Origin: Pinus tabuliformis
Lineage: Eukaryota; Streptophyta; Pinopsida; Pinales; Pinaceae
DNA: 64,000 nucleotides
Assembly (NCBI GenBank): GCA_031772625.1
Contig: CM062815.1
Span: forward strand, 915,832,979 to 915,896,978
Direction: 5' to 3'
Shown: piece by piece, positions 54,204 through 64,000 of the stretch
Position numbering within the stretch: the first letter of the stretch is position 1
How the letters are laid out: every line of letters starts with the position of its first letter
Translations under genes and position numbers: made by a program
The notes under the pieces: model-generated
What the model was told of the DNA's origin: nothing
The model's input: the letters and a program-made list of their open reading frames with translations, nothing else
Databases searched by the model: none

Positions 54204-55420
54204 AAAAATTATACGAACCAAATTTACAAACGAAATATAATTATCTGCCCAAAATTTAAACTAAGCAAATTTAAAAAATAATCCGCACCTTTGTAAATTT
54301 GGTCTTTTATTCAATTTTTGGCGAACTACAAAGAGAGTTCAAGGAGGCCAAACTATTAAGACATCTGTGTATTCAATTTGTTAATATTGAACCTACAATG
54401 TGTCAGGGATAATTATGCTTTCTACGTTTATTTCAATATTATTTTTGTTACTGTGGGTGGTTTATATGAATTAATCTGGACTGAAATTTTAGCATTTAAA
54501 ATGTATGTTATTAGTTAGGGTTAACATAGTATTTTAATAATTAAATTGTTTATTAATTATTATTAATTTAGTATGGTGTAGTACAATTTATAATATTTAA
54601 TTAAAAAAAATTATTTTTTAAAAATAAATAAATAAATTATTTTTAAACATTTGATTGTAACATAATTTTAAGATATTGGTGCAACTTTTGCTCAATATAA
54701 TGTTATGTTAATAATTGGCTCACATATTTTATGCCATAATTAATATAATGTTATGTTAATAATTGGCTCACATATTTTATGCCATAATTAATTGATATTC
54801 TTGAAATATTCATGCATGATTTTTAGATGTTTGTGTAGTGATTTTTTATTCTTAACTTTTGTAGGAAAACAATCCAAAAATAACATCCTTAAAAATAGCT
54901 TATACTAGGGGAAATAGCATATATTAGTATGAAGTATGCTTTAAAGCTAAGAGTTATCTACCTTCGACATAATAAAACATGTTAATAGCCCAAGACCCAA
55001 CGGCATCTAGTAACGGTGAACGCTTACCCCTATATGGACCACATTCAATCCCTGGTTGTCCCTATGATCAGTTTGACAAGTGAGTTATGATACATTTTCC
55101 CACTATTTAAAAAGATAAGTAACATATTTATCTTGAGTTACTTCCCACCATATTGTAATCAAGTTTTTGCATAAAAATGGATAGGGGTAAAATGTAAATA
55201 AATATACTTACCAAAAATTATTTCCCACCATTATTTATGTTTTCCTCATCACTTATGTAGCAGTAAAATTGTAAATGTGTAGATTTACTAGTTGTTACTA
55301 TCCACAAAAAAGTATGTAAGTCCTTGTGCTTGAGAAAGCAATTAATTTATCCATTTCACATTTCAATTTATTAGTTCCTACTACATGAAGTGCATTCATA
55401 ATAAAGTGGTATAGGGATCT
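53686..55420. other. AT-rich DNA, no gene; small tandem duplications
   Basis: Strongly AT-rich. It has a 43-bp duplication (TGTACCTAACAAAAATTC at 53881 and 53924), an (AT)n run at about 54170-54198 and a 48-bp duplication (AATATAATGTTATGTTAAT at 54694 and 54742). No coding sequence is recognised. Confidence 0.7.
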
Positions 55421-55424
55421 AGTG

Positions 55425-55990
55425 GTAGGTGGTATGGTAACACTGAAGGGGTTGTGTCACGCCATGCCGGGTCTATCTAGTTGTAGCTCCTAAGCGCTTG
55501 ATTCATCCAAGTGTTCTGCAGATGAAGATTGATTAGTATCGGGCCTTACTTGACTTGATTGATTATATACGCGATCGAACCTACAGACAGATTAGGAATA
55601 TGATGTGGTGCCGGACCTTCACGTCGTGCTTTAACCTACAGCCAGAGCAATATGAATTAGTTACGGATCTTACCTTTATGCATTATATATGCGCCTCAAG
55701 CAATACACATATTCACTAGAGTACCGGACCTCAACGCCTTATTATAATAAAGTACAATAATTTGAGTAGGGTACCGGTAGGTACAAAGGGTAGGTTACCA
55801 GTAGGTTTCTCAAGTAATAAATATGAAGTTAGTAAGAGTAAGTTAGTAAGAGTAAGTGTACTCATAAGTAAGAGATAAAACTCGGAAACCTAGTAGTTGT
55901 AGTTGCTAATTCTAATGCAAAAAAACAAATTAGGTAGGGTAAGATCGGAGACCTAGTAGTCGCTAATTCTAATTCTACTAAAAAAATTCT
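55425..55990. repeat. Degenerate repeats with CCGGACCT cores
   Basis: GGGCCTTAC...ATTATATACGCG...TGCCGGACCTTCACG and then GGATCTTAC...ATTATATATGCGC...TACCGGACCTCAACG form two units about 115-120 bp apart (roughly 55530-55770). GGTACCGGTAGGT and GGTTACCAGTAGGT follow, then AGTAAGAGTAAG repeats and two CGGAxACCTAGTAGT boxes. GC content is above the surroundings. No coding sequence is seen. Confidence 0.5.
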
Positions 55991-57810
55991 AAAATTTGAT
56001 TTTCTTATTAATTAATATAAATTATAATTTTTATATAATTTTTCCTCGATATAATTTCTTACTTAAATGAAAAAACTAAATTATTTTACAACCATAATTT
56101 TTTATTTATTTTTTAATTATACAATTATAATAAAAAATTAACCTATTTAATTTTATTATAAATCGGAAAAAAATAAAATATAATCGATTTCTATAAATAA
56201 AATGTTACCAATAAAAACTATTTTTTCACATTAAAAAATACTCACCACCTTTATCCTATTGGATTTTTCACATTAAAAAATACTCACCACCTTTATCATA
56301 TTGGATTTTGTAGTCAATTTTTGGTAAAGAACAAAGGGAGTTTCCAAAATCAATGTGTACATATCTGGCCTAGTTTATTTTGATTCTCTTTATTTCCTCA
56401 CCAGTGACCGAAAGGCTTTCCAATTATGTTCCCACGAATATGTCTCTATGTTTATCTTTTTCAATCTTTCCTTGTTATTATGGGTGGCTCAAGGTTCAAT
56501 ACTTGGTTGAAAATTTAATATTTAGAATTATATTATTTATTTTAAATATTTAATATTTAAATTATGAATAATTATTATTTTAGAATGAAATATTAAATAT
56601 TTTTTTGAAAAATAGTATTGAAATATATTAAAAAAAATGTATTTTTTTTTTTATAAAAATATGTAAATTTTAATTTTTTAAAGGTTTTATAATTTTGGTA
56701 TGTATAATTATATTTTTATGTTCATGTTTTTGTGGGCCATTTATTGGTTCAACTTTTAGGTCTCAAATTAAATTTTTAACTGTGCTTCTTAATATGATAT
56801 TTTGGCTTTTTTCTTTCTCTCTTTTCTAACCCGGTCACTTGCCTTTATATCATGGACTATAAATATAGACTAAGAACCAATTGACATGACTAGGAATCTA
56901 GAACAAGAAAGAGAAGATATTGTCAATGTATTAGAAGGCCATCTCAAGTAATCATTAAACCTCATCTGTTGGGACCATACCTATGTATAATTAGATTATA
57001 AAGATATCAATTACCACTTCAAGCATGCCTTCTTGAAAGGGCCACCACCTCAAGCTCAAGTGCAATCTCCTCTCCATGCCAAATTGGCAATGAGGTTTGA
57101 GAGTGAAGCAACAATATAACTAATGCTTCTACTAATGAAAGTGTGTCCAAGATGGAACATTTAAAGTCCAAGTAATTCCACCCAGTGATGAATTCATTGT
57201 ACTACCTAAAAACATAGGAGTCGAGGATTTCATGAGAAAATATAATCATCACTAACAATTTTGACCATTAGTGTAATAAGTAGTGAATGGATATACATTG
57301 ATTTTTTTCATGCCATCAAAGTTTCATTAATGCAATATCAATGTCATGATAGAACTATTAATTCAGTGGGAGCATTAGAAAAATAATAAAATTTGTTAAT
57401 GTTGTTTCTTTATATATTTTTACAAGTTTGATAAATATTTCAAAAATGTCACCCTCCACTCCAATATATTTAGTCTCATCCATGGGTCAATATAAAATGT
57501 TATAAAATTTGACATTGTATAGTAGAAATCAGTATAAAAAAATATTAATAAACATTTTTCACCCAATAATAGAAAAGGTACACAAAATTAACAAACTAAT
57601 ATAAATTCAATGAAAACTATATTCCCTAACATGGCAAGGACTAATAATATATCTATGTAGTGCAACCTTAGTAAGAATATATTTTAGTAATACAATCTTA
57701 GATCCAAATAACCTGACATACTCTTTTTGATAAGATTTTATAGTGTTCCTCTTCCTTTAATTTAAGGATTTGATACTAGTGCTTTTCTTTTTCATGGTCT
57801 ATTAGGAAGC

Positions 57811-57847
<37 letters not shown>

Positions 57848-59735
57848 AAAAATATGCATATTACTCTCCTTTTGAGGGGCACTGGATATTTATAATTTTT
57901 TTTTCTAATTTTTTTTGAACTAGCTAGATTTCAATCACCCACAAAAAATATCAACGACTCTCCATTGAACCTACTAATACATACTAAAAATACATCACAA
58001 GTAATACTAAAAGTGAAAATTCCCTACACAAGTGGGATTTCTACATTACGTATTTAGACACTTCTACACATCATCATAAAATTTGAAAGGAGAAAGAAGA
58101 ATCTTGAACTATCTTGTCTTGTAGAATTCATGAATGATAGAGGACCCATCATGAAGTGGAAATGTTCACTTGGAAAGTTCATTCGATTGGACATTTAGCT
58201 CTCTAAATATATGAAAAGTAGAAGCCCACTCCAAAATATGTAGAGATTCCCTAATTTGACAGAGCAAAGGTTGTAACCTCACATTTTTCATTTCAACTTT
58301 TCTTCTTTCCCAATTAATCACCAAATTGGAATCACCAGAATTTGTATCTTATAGAGACCAATCATTAATGCATGAAAAAAAATGTCCACAGTGCTACAAA
58401 TTCTACTTTACAATTTGAACAAGGACTAAGAGAATATATAATAAGAAACAAGTGAAAATGAGATAAATAACAACTCCAATCCCACATCAAGGAGGGACCC
58501 ATTGTATCCCATATTTTAATATAGTTACAAGTTTTATTTTATTTATTTATTCCAAAGAAAGAAAATTTTACAATATTCAGGGTCGTTGGATTATATTTTG
58601 TTGATACAATCTCAAGAGCTTAACATGTAGCCAACATCATTATCTGCTAACAAAAATGGACCATTAGAAATTGGTGGTGTTGAGGCAGATGAATTCCTCA
58701 TTCTCAAAAGTAGGGATTAAACTCGAGAAAGAGGCTCAAACATACTCTTCCATGTTTGTTGTGATATAACTCTATGGGTTATTGTTTGGAAACTTTTCAA
58801 GGGGCTTTAAAGGTGTTTTAATTATATTCTTTCCACTCATTCTATGAGTTTGCAATTCTATAATTATCTACTTTATAAAAGAATTAAACTAAACAGTTTC
58901 AAAGAATTCTATGCCAAGGGTAACCTATAGTAGTAGGAAATAAAATTATCTAAAGCTTTTAGATTCTTGAATAAGTAATTCCATTAAGAACATATTGTTT
59001 ATCATATGATATCCAAGAAACTAACTTAATTAAGAGATAAACCTTAACCATGATACATTCAAAAATAATCCTAGAATATATTTATTCTTTAAGAAAATAT
59101 CTATTTAATAAATACATTTATCAATTCATTCAATATTAAAGATAGTTTTAATCATATTGCAATTTTTACTAGAAAATTATAACAATAACGTGATTGAAGA
59201 ATAATCTATGATGAAGTTTTGATGCACATAATTCAGAAATCCAAAACATGTAGACTCCAAGAGGAGTTTTTGAACTAAGACTTGAAATTATTCCTCCACT
59301 ACAATCCTTAGTAAATCACTCTACAAACCAAACACCTTTTCTATGAAGTTGAATCCTCTATTTATTATCAAAATTTGGCTACGTAACATAAAAAACTAAC
59401 ATAAAGCTCACAAGGCTTAAATAAATACTACATGTTTTCATGACCCATATGAACTGGATGACTCAGTGTTTGTATGCTTAGCATCATAGGAACCCCATTA
59501 TGTAAACAATTCCTCACATAAGCAAGCACATGGAAATGTGTTTTGATACATAGAAAAGCTCAGGGTTTCCTTTATCTCCATTGAAGAGATACCTTTGATG
59601 TTAGCTTCATATTTCTAGGAAATTTATGGAAATTATCAATTTACTTCTTATAACTATTTAAATCCTTTAGGTGGACCAAAACTAGTGCTATAGTCGCTAC
59701 AATACCACCAAAAATTTTCCCTTTCACCAATTTTT
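55991..59735. other. AT-rich DNA, no gene
   Basis: No supportable coding sequence. It has a 42-bp duplication (CACATTAAAAAATACTCACC at 56227 and 56269), a long (AT)n run at about 57812-57843 and an A/T-rich remainder. Confidence 0.7.
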
Positions 59736-59870
59736 TGTAGGTTTTAACCATGTAGAGAAATTACCTGCAAACAAATTCTTAAAATAGAAAAATACACCAT
59801 GGTGAGAACATATAATAAATATACACATATATTTTCCCCTGGATCCCAAAACCAGGAATATCATATTGGT
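59736..59870 (-). repeat. LTR-end fragment related to the copia LTR
   Basis: TGTAGGTTTTAACC, AGAAATTACCTGCA, AAATTCTTAAA and CTGGATCCCAAAACC occur in the same order and spacing as in the first ~130 bp of the copia LTRs at 12487 and 16974 (plus-strand orientation). After about 130 bp the similarity stops. It is either a truncated solo LTR or an LTR of a related family. It lies just upstream of the right family X copy. Confidence 0.6.
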
Positions 59871-60079
59871 GTTCTCCTCACATATTTGATGTTCCTCCCA
59901 TTTGTTCAGTTTCTACACTTGATCTACATTGATTCATTCATACTTAGTCAAATTTTCACTCAAGGTCATATCATCACTTAGATATGCTCATTTTCCACAC
60001 TTCCACTGGGCATATATACACTTTACTTGGCAATTTTTCACTTTGCCTAGCTGGGCACTACACAACCCTAAGGCTCAAG

Positions 60080-60340
60080 CCGAGAGCTTGGCCTCTGAGA
60101 CTACACAATGCACACTACAAACTTGCCCAACTATGCATTGTGCAATTCTAGGGCTCAATCTGATTCCTTCGCCACTAATACTATGCAATGTGCAGTCTCT
60201 GCCAATCAACTACCCAAGATGAATTGCGTATTACGCAGTCTCAAGCCTCAAGTTGCACCCTTGGCTAGTCAGACTATGCAGTGTGCAATTCCCATGACTA
60301 GTCTCCCTTGATTGTTGATCAAAACTGCGCAATCCCTCTC
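60080..60340 (+). repeat. Array of CATTGTGCAATTC motifs (family X leader)
   Basis: CTACACAATGCACAC, CTATGCATTGTGCAATTC, CTATGCAATGTGCAGTC, ATTGCGTATTACGCAGTC, CTATGCAGTGTGCAATTC and CTGCGCAATCCC, spaced 30-60 bp. This is the complement of the motif at 11150-11480, and lies again directly upstream of a family X ORF. Confidence 0.7.
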
Positions 60341-60478
60341 ACCGGTTTCCTGGTTTGCTCCTTAATCATTCTTTCAAGTTAGATTTTCATAATCCTAATG
60401 TTTCATTTCCATGAGTGTCTTTTCTATCACATAGGTACCACAATTTTTGAGTGCTTATCTCCAGCAGTCAATGTTACC

Positions 60479-63250
60479 ATCGCACCAAAGAGAGCTGCTT
60501 CAAAAGAGACCACTGAAAGAAGTATTGGGGAAGCAGTTAAGAAAACAACAATAGACTTGCCAGTAAATGATGACATGATTGTTTATAGAGAAGGATTCAA
60601 CACTAACAAGGCAGCAAGTTAATGAAGATCTTTCAGCAAAGAACCTCAAGGTAAATCTAGAGAACCGATAAGTTTATCTCAACATCCAATAGTTAGGACT
60701 AAATAAGTTTGCATGCTAATATGCAATCTTCCCATGTGAAGATATCATTAACTAGATTCTTTCACACATTGATGAGAAGACAATGAAATTGAGTAGTGCC
60801 AACAGACAGAAGCTTGCTACCTTTCTAGCAGAAGAGGCTCAGCGTATGTATCATCTTCCCAAACTAGTAAAGCTCATGGACTCTTACTTCTATTCCACCA
60901 ACAACTATGTGAGCACAAGAGACATTGTGAAAAGTTGGGTGAAATATCCATCGAAGTTTTGATAGACACCCACCCATTCATACAAGGCAAAGTCTCTCAA
61001 GAAGGCCTACCAGCTCTTAGTTATCTTATCTTGACGAATCTATGGTTAGTAGAGCACAAAGGAATTTCTGAAAGGGTGGGAAATCTTATTGAACTAGGTG
61101 GTGAACAAGGGGAAGTCGTTCAACAGGTAAGATTTGTTGGCTCATCAGTTGAGAGACCATGTAGCACAAGCCCGGTATCCTCCCAAGGGTGAGAAATCAA
61201 GGTTTTATATGTCTGCATATTTACTGGATGCAACCTGTGCACATACTTAGTTTCCTAGCATGAACTGGACATGGACGCCATGAGAAAATGTAGTGCATAT
61301 TTATTGTAAAAAATGTTTCGGATTGCAGTCATCAAGGAGTAATGAAACAACTAGTTGACCATTTCATCATGTTGCTTCACAAGATGCTCTTTGAAGAAGG
61401 ATCGCCTTGCATGTCACGTGGATCAATGGAGGCAATAATAGAGATCATAGATTAGTTTTCCCCATCGGGTGGCACCTTCCTTAGAGTGCTCGGTGGAGAG
61501 AATTCACTTCATGTTTTTCCATGGTATACCACCGACAAGCTTGTCTTGCAAGAAGTTTCATATCATCTCGCTACAGGGTTGTTAGTAGCTTTGCATAGGA
61601 AGAAGAAAGTACCTTGGCCAACCCTTCTTATGTAAATTGGATTATACAAGATAAATAACTTGAAAGTCACGGATACTGAGGGAAAGGAGATAATGAAGTT
61701 TGCATTTGGTACCTGAGACTTTACTTCGTATGATCCCCATATAATTTGTGAAAACCACTGTTTGAGAATTTACTTTCAACGACGCAATGGGAAATTTCAT
61801 TGGAAAAAGGAGGATCCATGGAGAAATTACTACAATTCCTCCAAACCCTGTGAAATGATCAGTATAGAAGGGACTTCACAAGCCGCTTTGTGGAGGGAAG
61901 AAAATCTAAAAGAAACAACAGCAAAAGGAAGCAACCTAGTACAAGATAAGGGAAAGAAAAAGGTTGCTGATAGTACAAAAGGAGAAAAAATATATAAGAT
62001 GAAAGCAAATCCAATACTCATGTAAGAAACTTTGGCAGTAGAAGAAAAAAGGAAGAAGAGGATACAAAGAGTAGAGTGGAGTAAGAGAGAAAAATAAATC
62101 TTGCAGGAAGTAGAAGTGAGGGCGCAGAAAGCAAAACAAGAACTAAGGGAAGAATGGAAACAAAGGAGGAGAGAACAATATGAGAAGAAGAAGAAGGAAG
62201 AAGAAGAAAGGAAAGGAACAATGGTAAGAGAAACAACACTAATTCAAGTGGAAGAGCAAGAATAGAACCAGCCAGCAACAAAGGGTGATAGTGAACAGAT
62301 GCAGGATGGGGAGCTTTCTCAACATATTGGAAAATTGATTGAAGTTGCAGACATGGAATTGGAACCGAATCCATAGGATGACGATGTTGACCTAATTCCC
62401 AACACACCACAGGTTACCGTTTAGTCTCCGCCACCTCCAGACGTAAAGTTAGCCCCGAGAAAGGAAGGGGACATAGTTTCTCTTAATGATGATCCGGTAA
62501 TGGATGTGTACAATCTGTCGTATGATGAACTCTAGAAGAGGCTTGTACAATCATAGAGAAAGAACTTTATGGATGATCATGCATCACTTGCATTCATTAG
62601 AGAGAGGTTGATAGTGGAAGACACCATCAAGAATCCAAATGCCATTTCCGAAGCCAACTTGGCCTTTGCGGGTGTAGTGAGATCAAACACTCAGTATTTG
62701 ACGGCAGAGAAAAAGAAATCGGTACAAAAATGATAGGCTATCAGACAAGAGATAGAACAAATCCACACAGAAGAAAAAAACACATCTTCCACAAAGGTCT
62801 ACTTGGAGGAAATGAGAGGAACGATACTTGTTGAAGTATCAACACATGGAGAGACCATGCAGGACCTCTATGAGGAGCTCATCACCGTACATAAAATAGT
62901 TGTCCACTTGCATGGATTGCAGCAATAGAGAAGAGACTTTGTTAACAGTCTTAGGAATGTGAAATCCATCATCACCTCCATGTAGAAATTGAAAATGTGA
63001 TACAAACGAGAAACAGTTAACTTGATAAAAATAAATAAATTCGCTGGCAGAGATGGAGAATGCAAGAGTTCGAATGTTGATTGAGAACAACAAGCAACTC
63101 ACCTCATTCATTGGGAATATTAAAGCCTCATGTGTACAGTTATGCAACATTTTGGATTTCATGGTGAGATCACACAAGATCCCACCAGTTGGCTGACTCA
63201 CCGAAGCTAAATGCAAACACTAGGTCACTTGGAGTAGCTGAGATAGATTT
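60479..63250 (+). pseudogene. Family X long ORF, right copy (unknown function)
   Basis: The start codon site is ATC at 60479 (ATG in the left copy), followed by APKRAASKETTERS. Landmarks: ANRQKLATFLAEEAQRMYHL and KLMDSYFYSTNNYVSTRDIV at 60800-60930; YMSAYLLDATCAH..FPSMNWTW near 61210-61270; FLRVLGGENSLHVFPWYTTDK near 61480-61530, then LVLQEVSYHLATGLLVALHRK; a Lys/Glu-rich basic stretch 61900-62210; PPPPDVK then NDDPVMDVYNLSYDEL near 62490-62530; a coiled-coil tail to about 63250. The nine stops I read in the last third are seven TAG, one TAA and one TGA. Same order as the left copy. No RT, integrase or protease. Function unknown. Confidence 0.65.
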
Positions 63251-63662
63251 CCACCAAGGAGGATTTGGAGATGAACAAGAAGAACATGTAGAACTATGTC
63301 GATGGTCCTATCCATATCATAATAATGTTCCTCCTACTTGATAAATATGTTAAGACTTGTTCCAAATCATTGTACCTAGATTTTATGGAGGCTAGAGTCT
63401 GTTTCCAGGAAGACACCATCACGCATTTTGGGGATGTCATTACACAATATTGAGCTTGGCATCAATATGTGACCAAGAAGCATCTAGTAGAAATTGATGA
63501 GCTAGATTTTTCCCAAACTCAAGCATCATAATGTTTTGTCTTGTTAGGATGTCAAGTCGTCTGTACCTTATTTGTCTCATATGGGTATGAGTGGAAAATG
63601 TAATATTATTTGTAATTATTTTTAAAAGTGAACTTCCAAGTGTCAATATTGGAATGTGAAGA
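63251..63662. other. Family X 3' region, no further gene
   Basis: No clear coding sequence. It lies between the ORF end and the putative LTR. A few small frames have no family resemblance. Confidence 0.35.
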
Positions 63663-64000
63663 GTGTTGGGCATCGGATCCCCCGCACAACGGTGTTGGGG
63701 CTTAAAGCCTGCATTTTTGGGTCAATTATATTTTAAAGACTCCGTGAAGTGCGCGGAGTGTGAAGTAAAGAATCGAGTCAAAGGGTTGTCTGACCTAAAA
63801 TAATGTAATTTAATGTAAAGTTTGTTGGCCTACCCATGGTCCATGGACCATGGGAATGTATAAATGGAGCGAGGCTCTAAGATGTAAAGTAGCTTTAAGA
63901 AATGAAGAGTCTTTGTCGATGAAGAGATAACTTTGAGTTTGTAAGTCTGAGTCTTGGGTCGTAGGAGTAAATAGAGGCTCTACAGCTGAGTGCACAGAGG
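63663..64000 (+). repeat. Putative 3' LTR start of family X element
   Basis: TGTTGGGCATCGGATCCCCC starts a GC-richer block after the ORF with promoter-like parts: a 22-bp perfect palindrome (63833-63854), TATAAAT at 63859 and CTCTAAG/GAGGCTCT text downstream. The block runs past the window edge, so no second LTR or target duplication can be checked. Confidence 0.4.
63833..63854. promoter_or_regulatory. 22-bp perfect palindrome before TATA box
   Basis: The left arm CCCATGGTCCA and right arm TGGACCATGGG are exact reverse complements without a spacer. It ends 4 bases before TATAAAT (63859-63865). Confidence 0.6.

Noticed and set aside
54980-55070. Possible tRNA-derived SINE head (A-box and B-box-like text)
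   Set aside because: The B-box-like CATTCAATCCC and the A-box-like segment are too weak and no folded tRNA shape or copies are visible.
62018-62410. Ser/Leu-rich minus-strand frame of 130 codons
   Set aside because: Antisense of the Lys/Glu-rich part of the right family X copy.
1-64000. Host protein-coding genes, rRNA, tRNA or CRISPR arrays
   Set aside because: None could be supported; every recognised coding trace is from a mobile element or is of unknown repeat origin.

Overview
The window looks like repeat-rich intergenic DNA of a seed plant with a very large genome. A conifer is my best guess, from the style of the LINE, Ty3 and Tat proteins and the AT-rich, nested, slowly decaying repeats; the sequence alone does not prove it. 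I see no host gene, rRNA, tRNA or CRISPR array. Almost every coding trace belongs to a retroelement.

Layout. (1) 264-~5020: a decayed Ty3 chromovirus (+) with gag, protease, RT, RNase H, integrase, chromodomain, polypurine tract and 3' LTR. (2) ~5080-7690 and ~17930-19240: an L1-type LINE (+), perhaps one copy opened by later insertions. (3) ~8000-12340: a decayed element, here 'family X', on the minus strand. A second copy lies at ~60080-64000 (+). Both have an array of ATTGCACAATGCAC-like motifs in front of a long ORF of unknown function. (4) 12487-17371: a complete Ty1/copia element (-) with 398-bp LTRs, AAAAT target-site duplications (TSDs) and one unbroken 1305-residue polyprotein, whose integrase has lost its second catalytic Asp. 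(5) 20215-20880: a coiled-coil coding remnant with a 75-bp tandem repeat. (6) 21645-22135: a truncated copy of a second LINE type. (7) 23091-23487: a Mutator-like MITE. (8) 24811-~29420: a Sirevirus-like copia element with a 2.2-kb LTR, gag, a deleted pol and several polypurine tracts. (9) 29430-31040: degenerate tandem repeats carrying CCACGTGG boxes. (10) 31255-53685: a LINE split by a 20.8-kb Tat-like Ty3 element. (11) 53686-59735: AT-rich DNA with small duplications.

The main discovery is the Tat-like element (minus strand, 31822-52647). Its LTRs are 7032 and 6993 bp, end in TGTTA/TAACA and are flanked by GAAAG duplications. The PBS is 4 nt inside the 5' LTR. Each LTR carries a ~1226-codon ORF for a protein with a globular N-terminal part, a Gln/Pro-rich linker with basic nuclear-localisation-like clusters, and a long coiled coil. 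A TATA box and a GC-rich, TGACG-rich segment lie upstream of the ORF in each LTR, so the ORF could be the first cistron of the genomic RNA, ahead of gag-pol. Gag-pol is open except for two in-frame TAG codons. It has an extra RNase H domain between protease and RT, and its usual RNase H looks degenerate.

TAG is the commonest nonsense codon in the decayed ORFs I read in frame. Many look like CAG to TAG changes, as expected from decay of CHG-methylated cytosines in silenced plant transposons.
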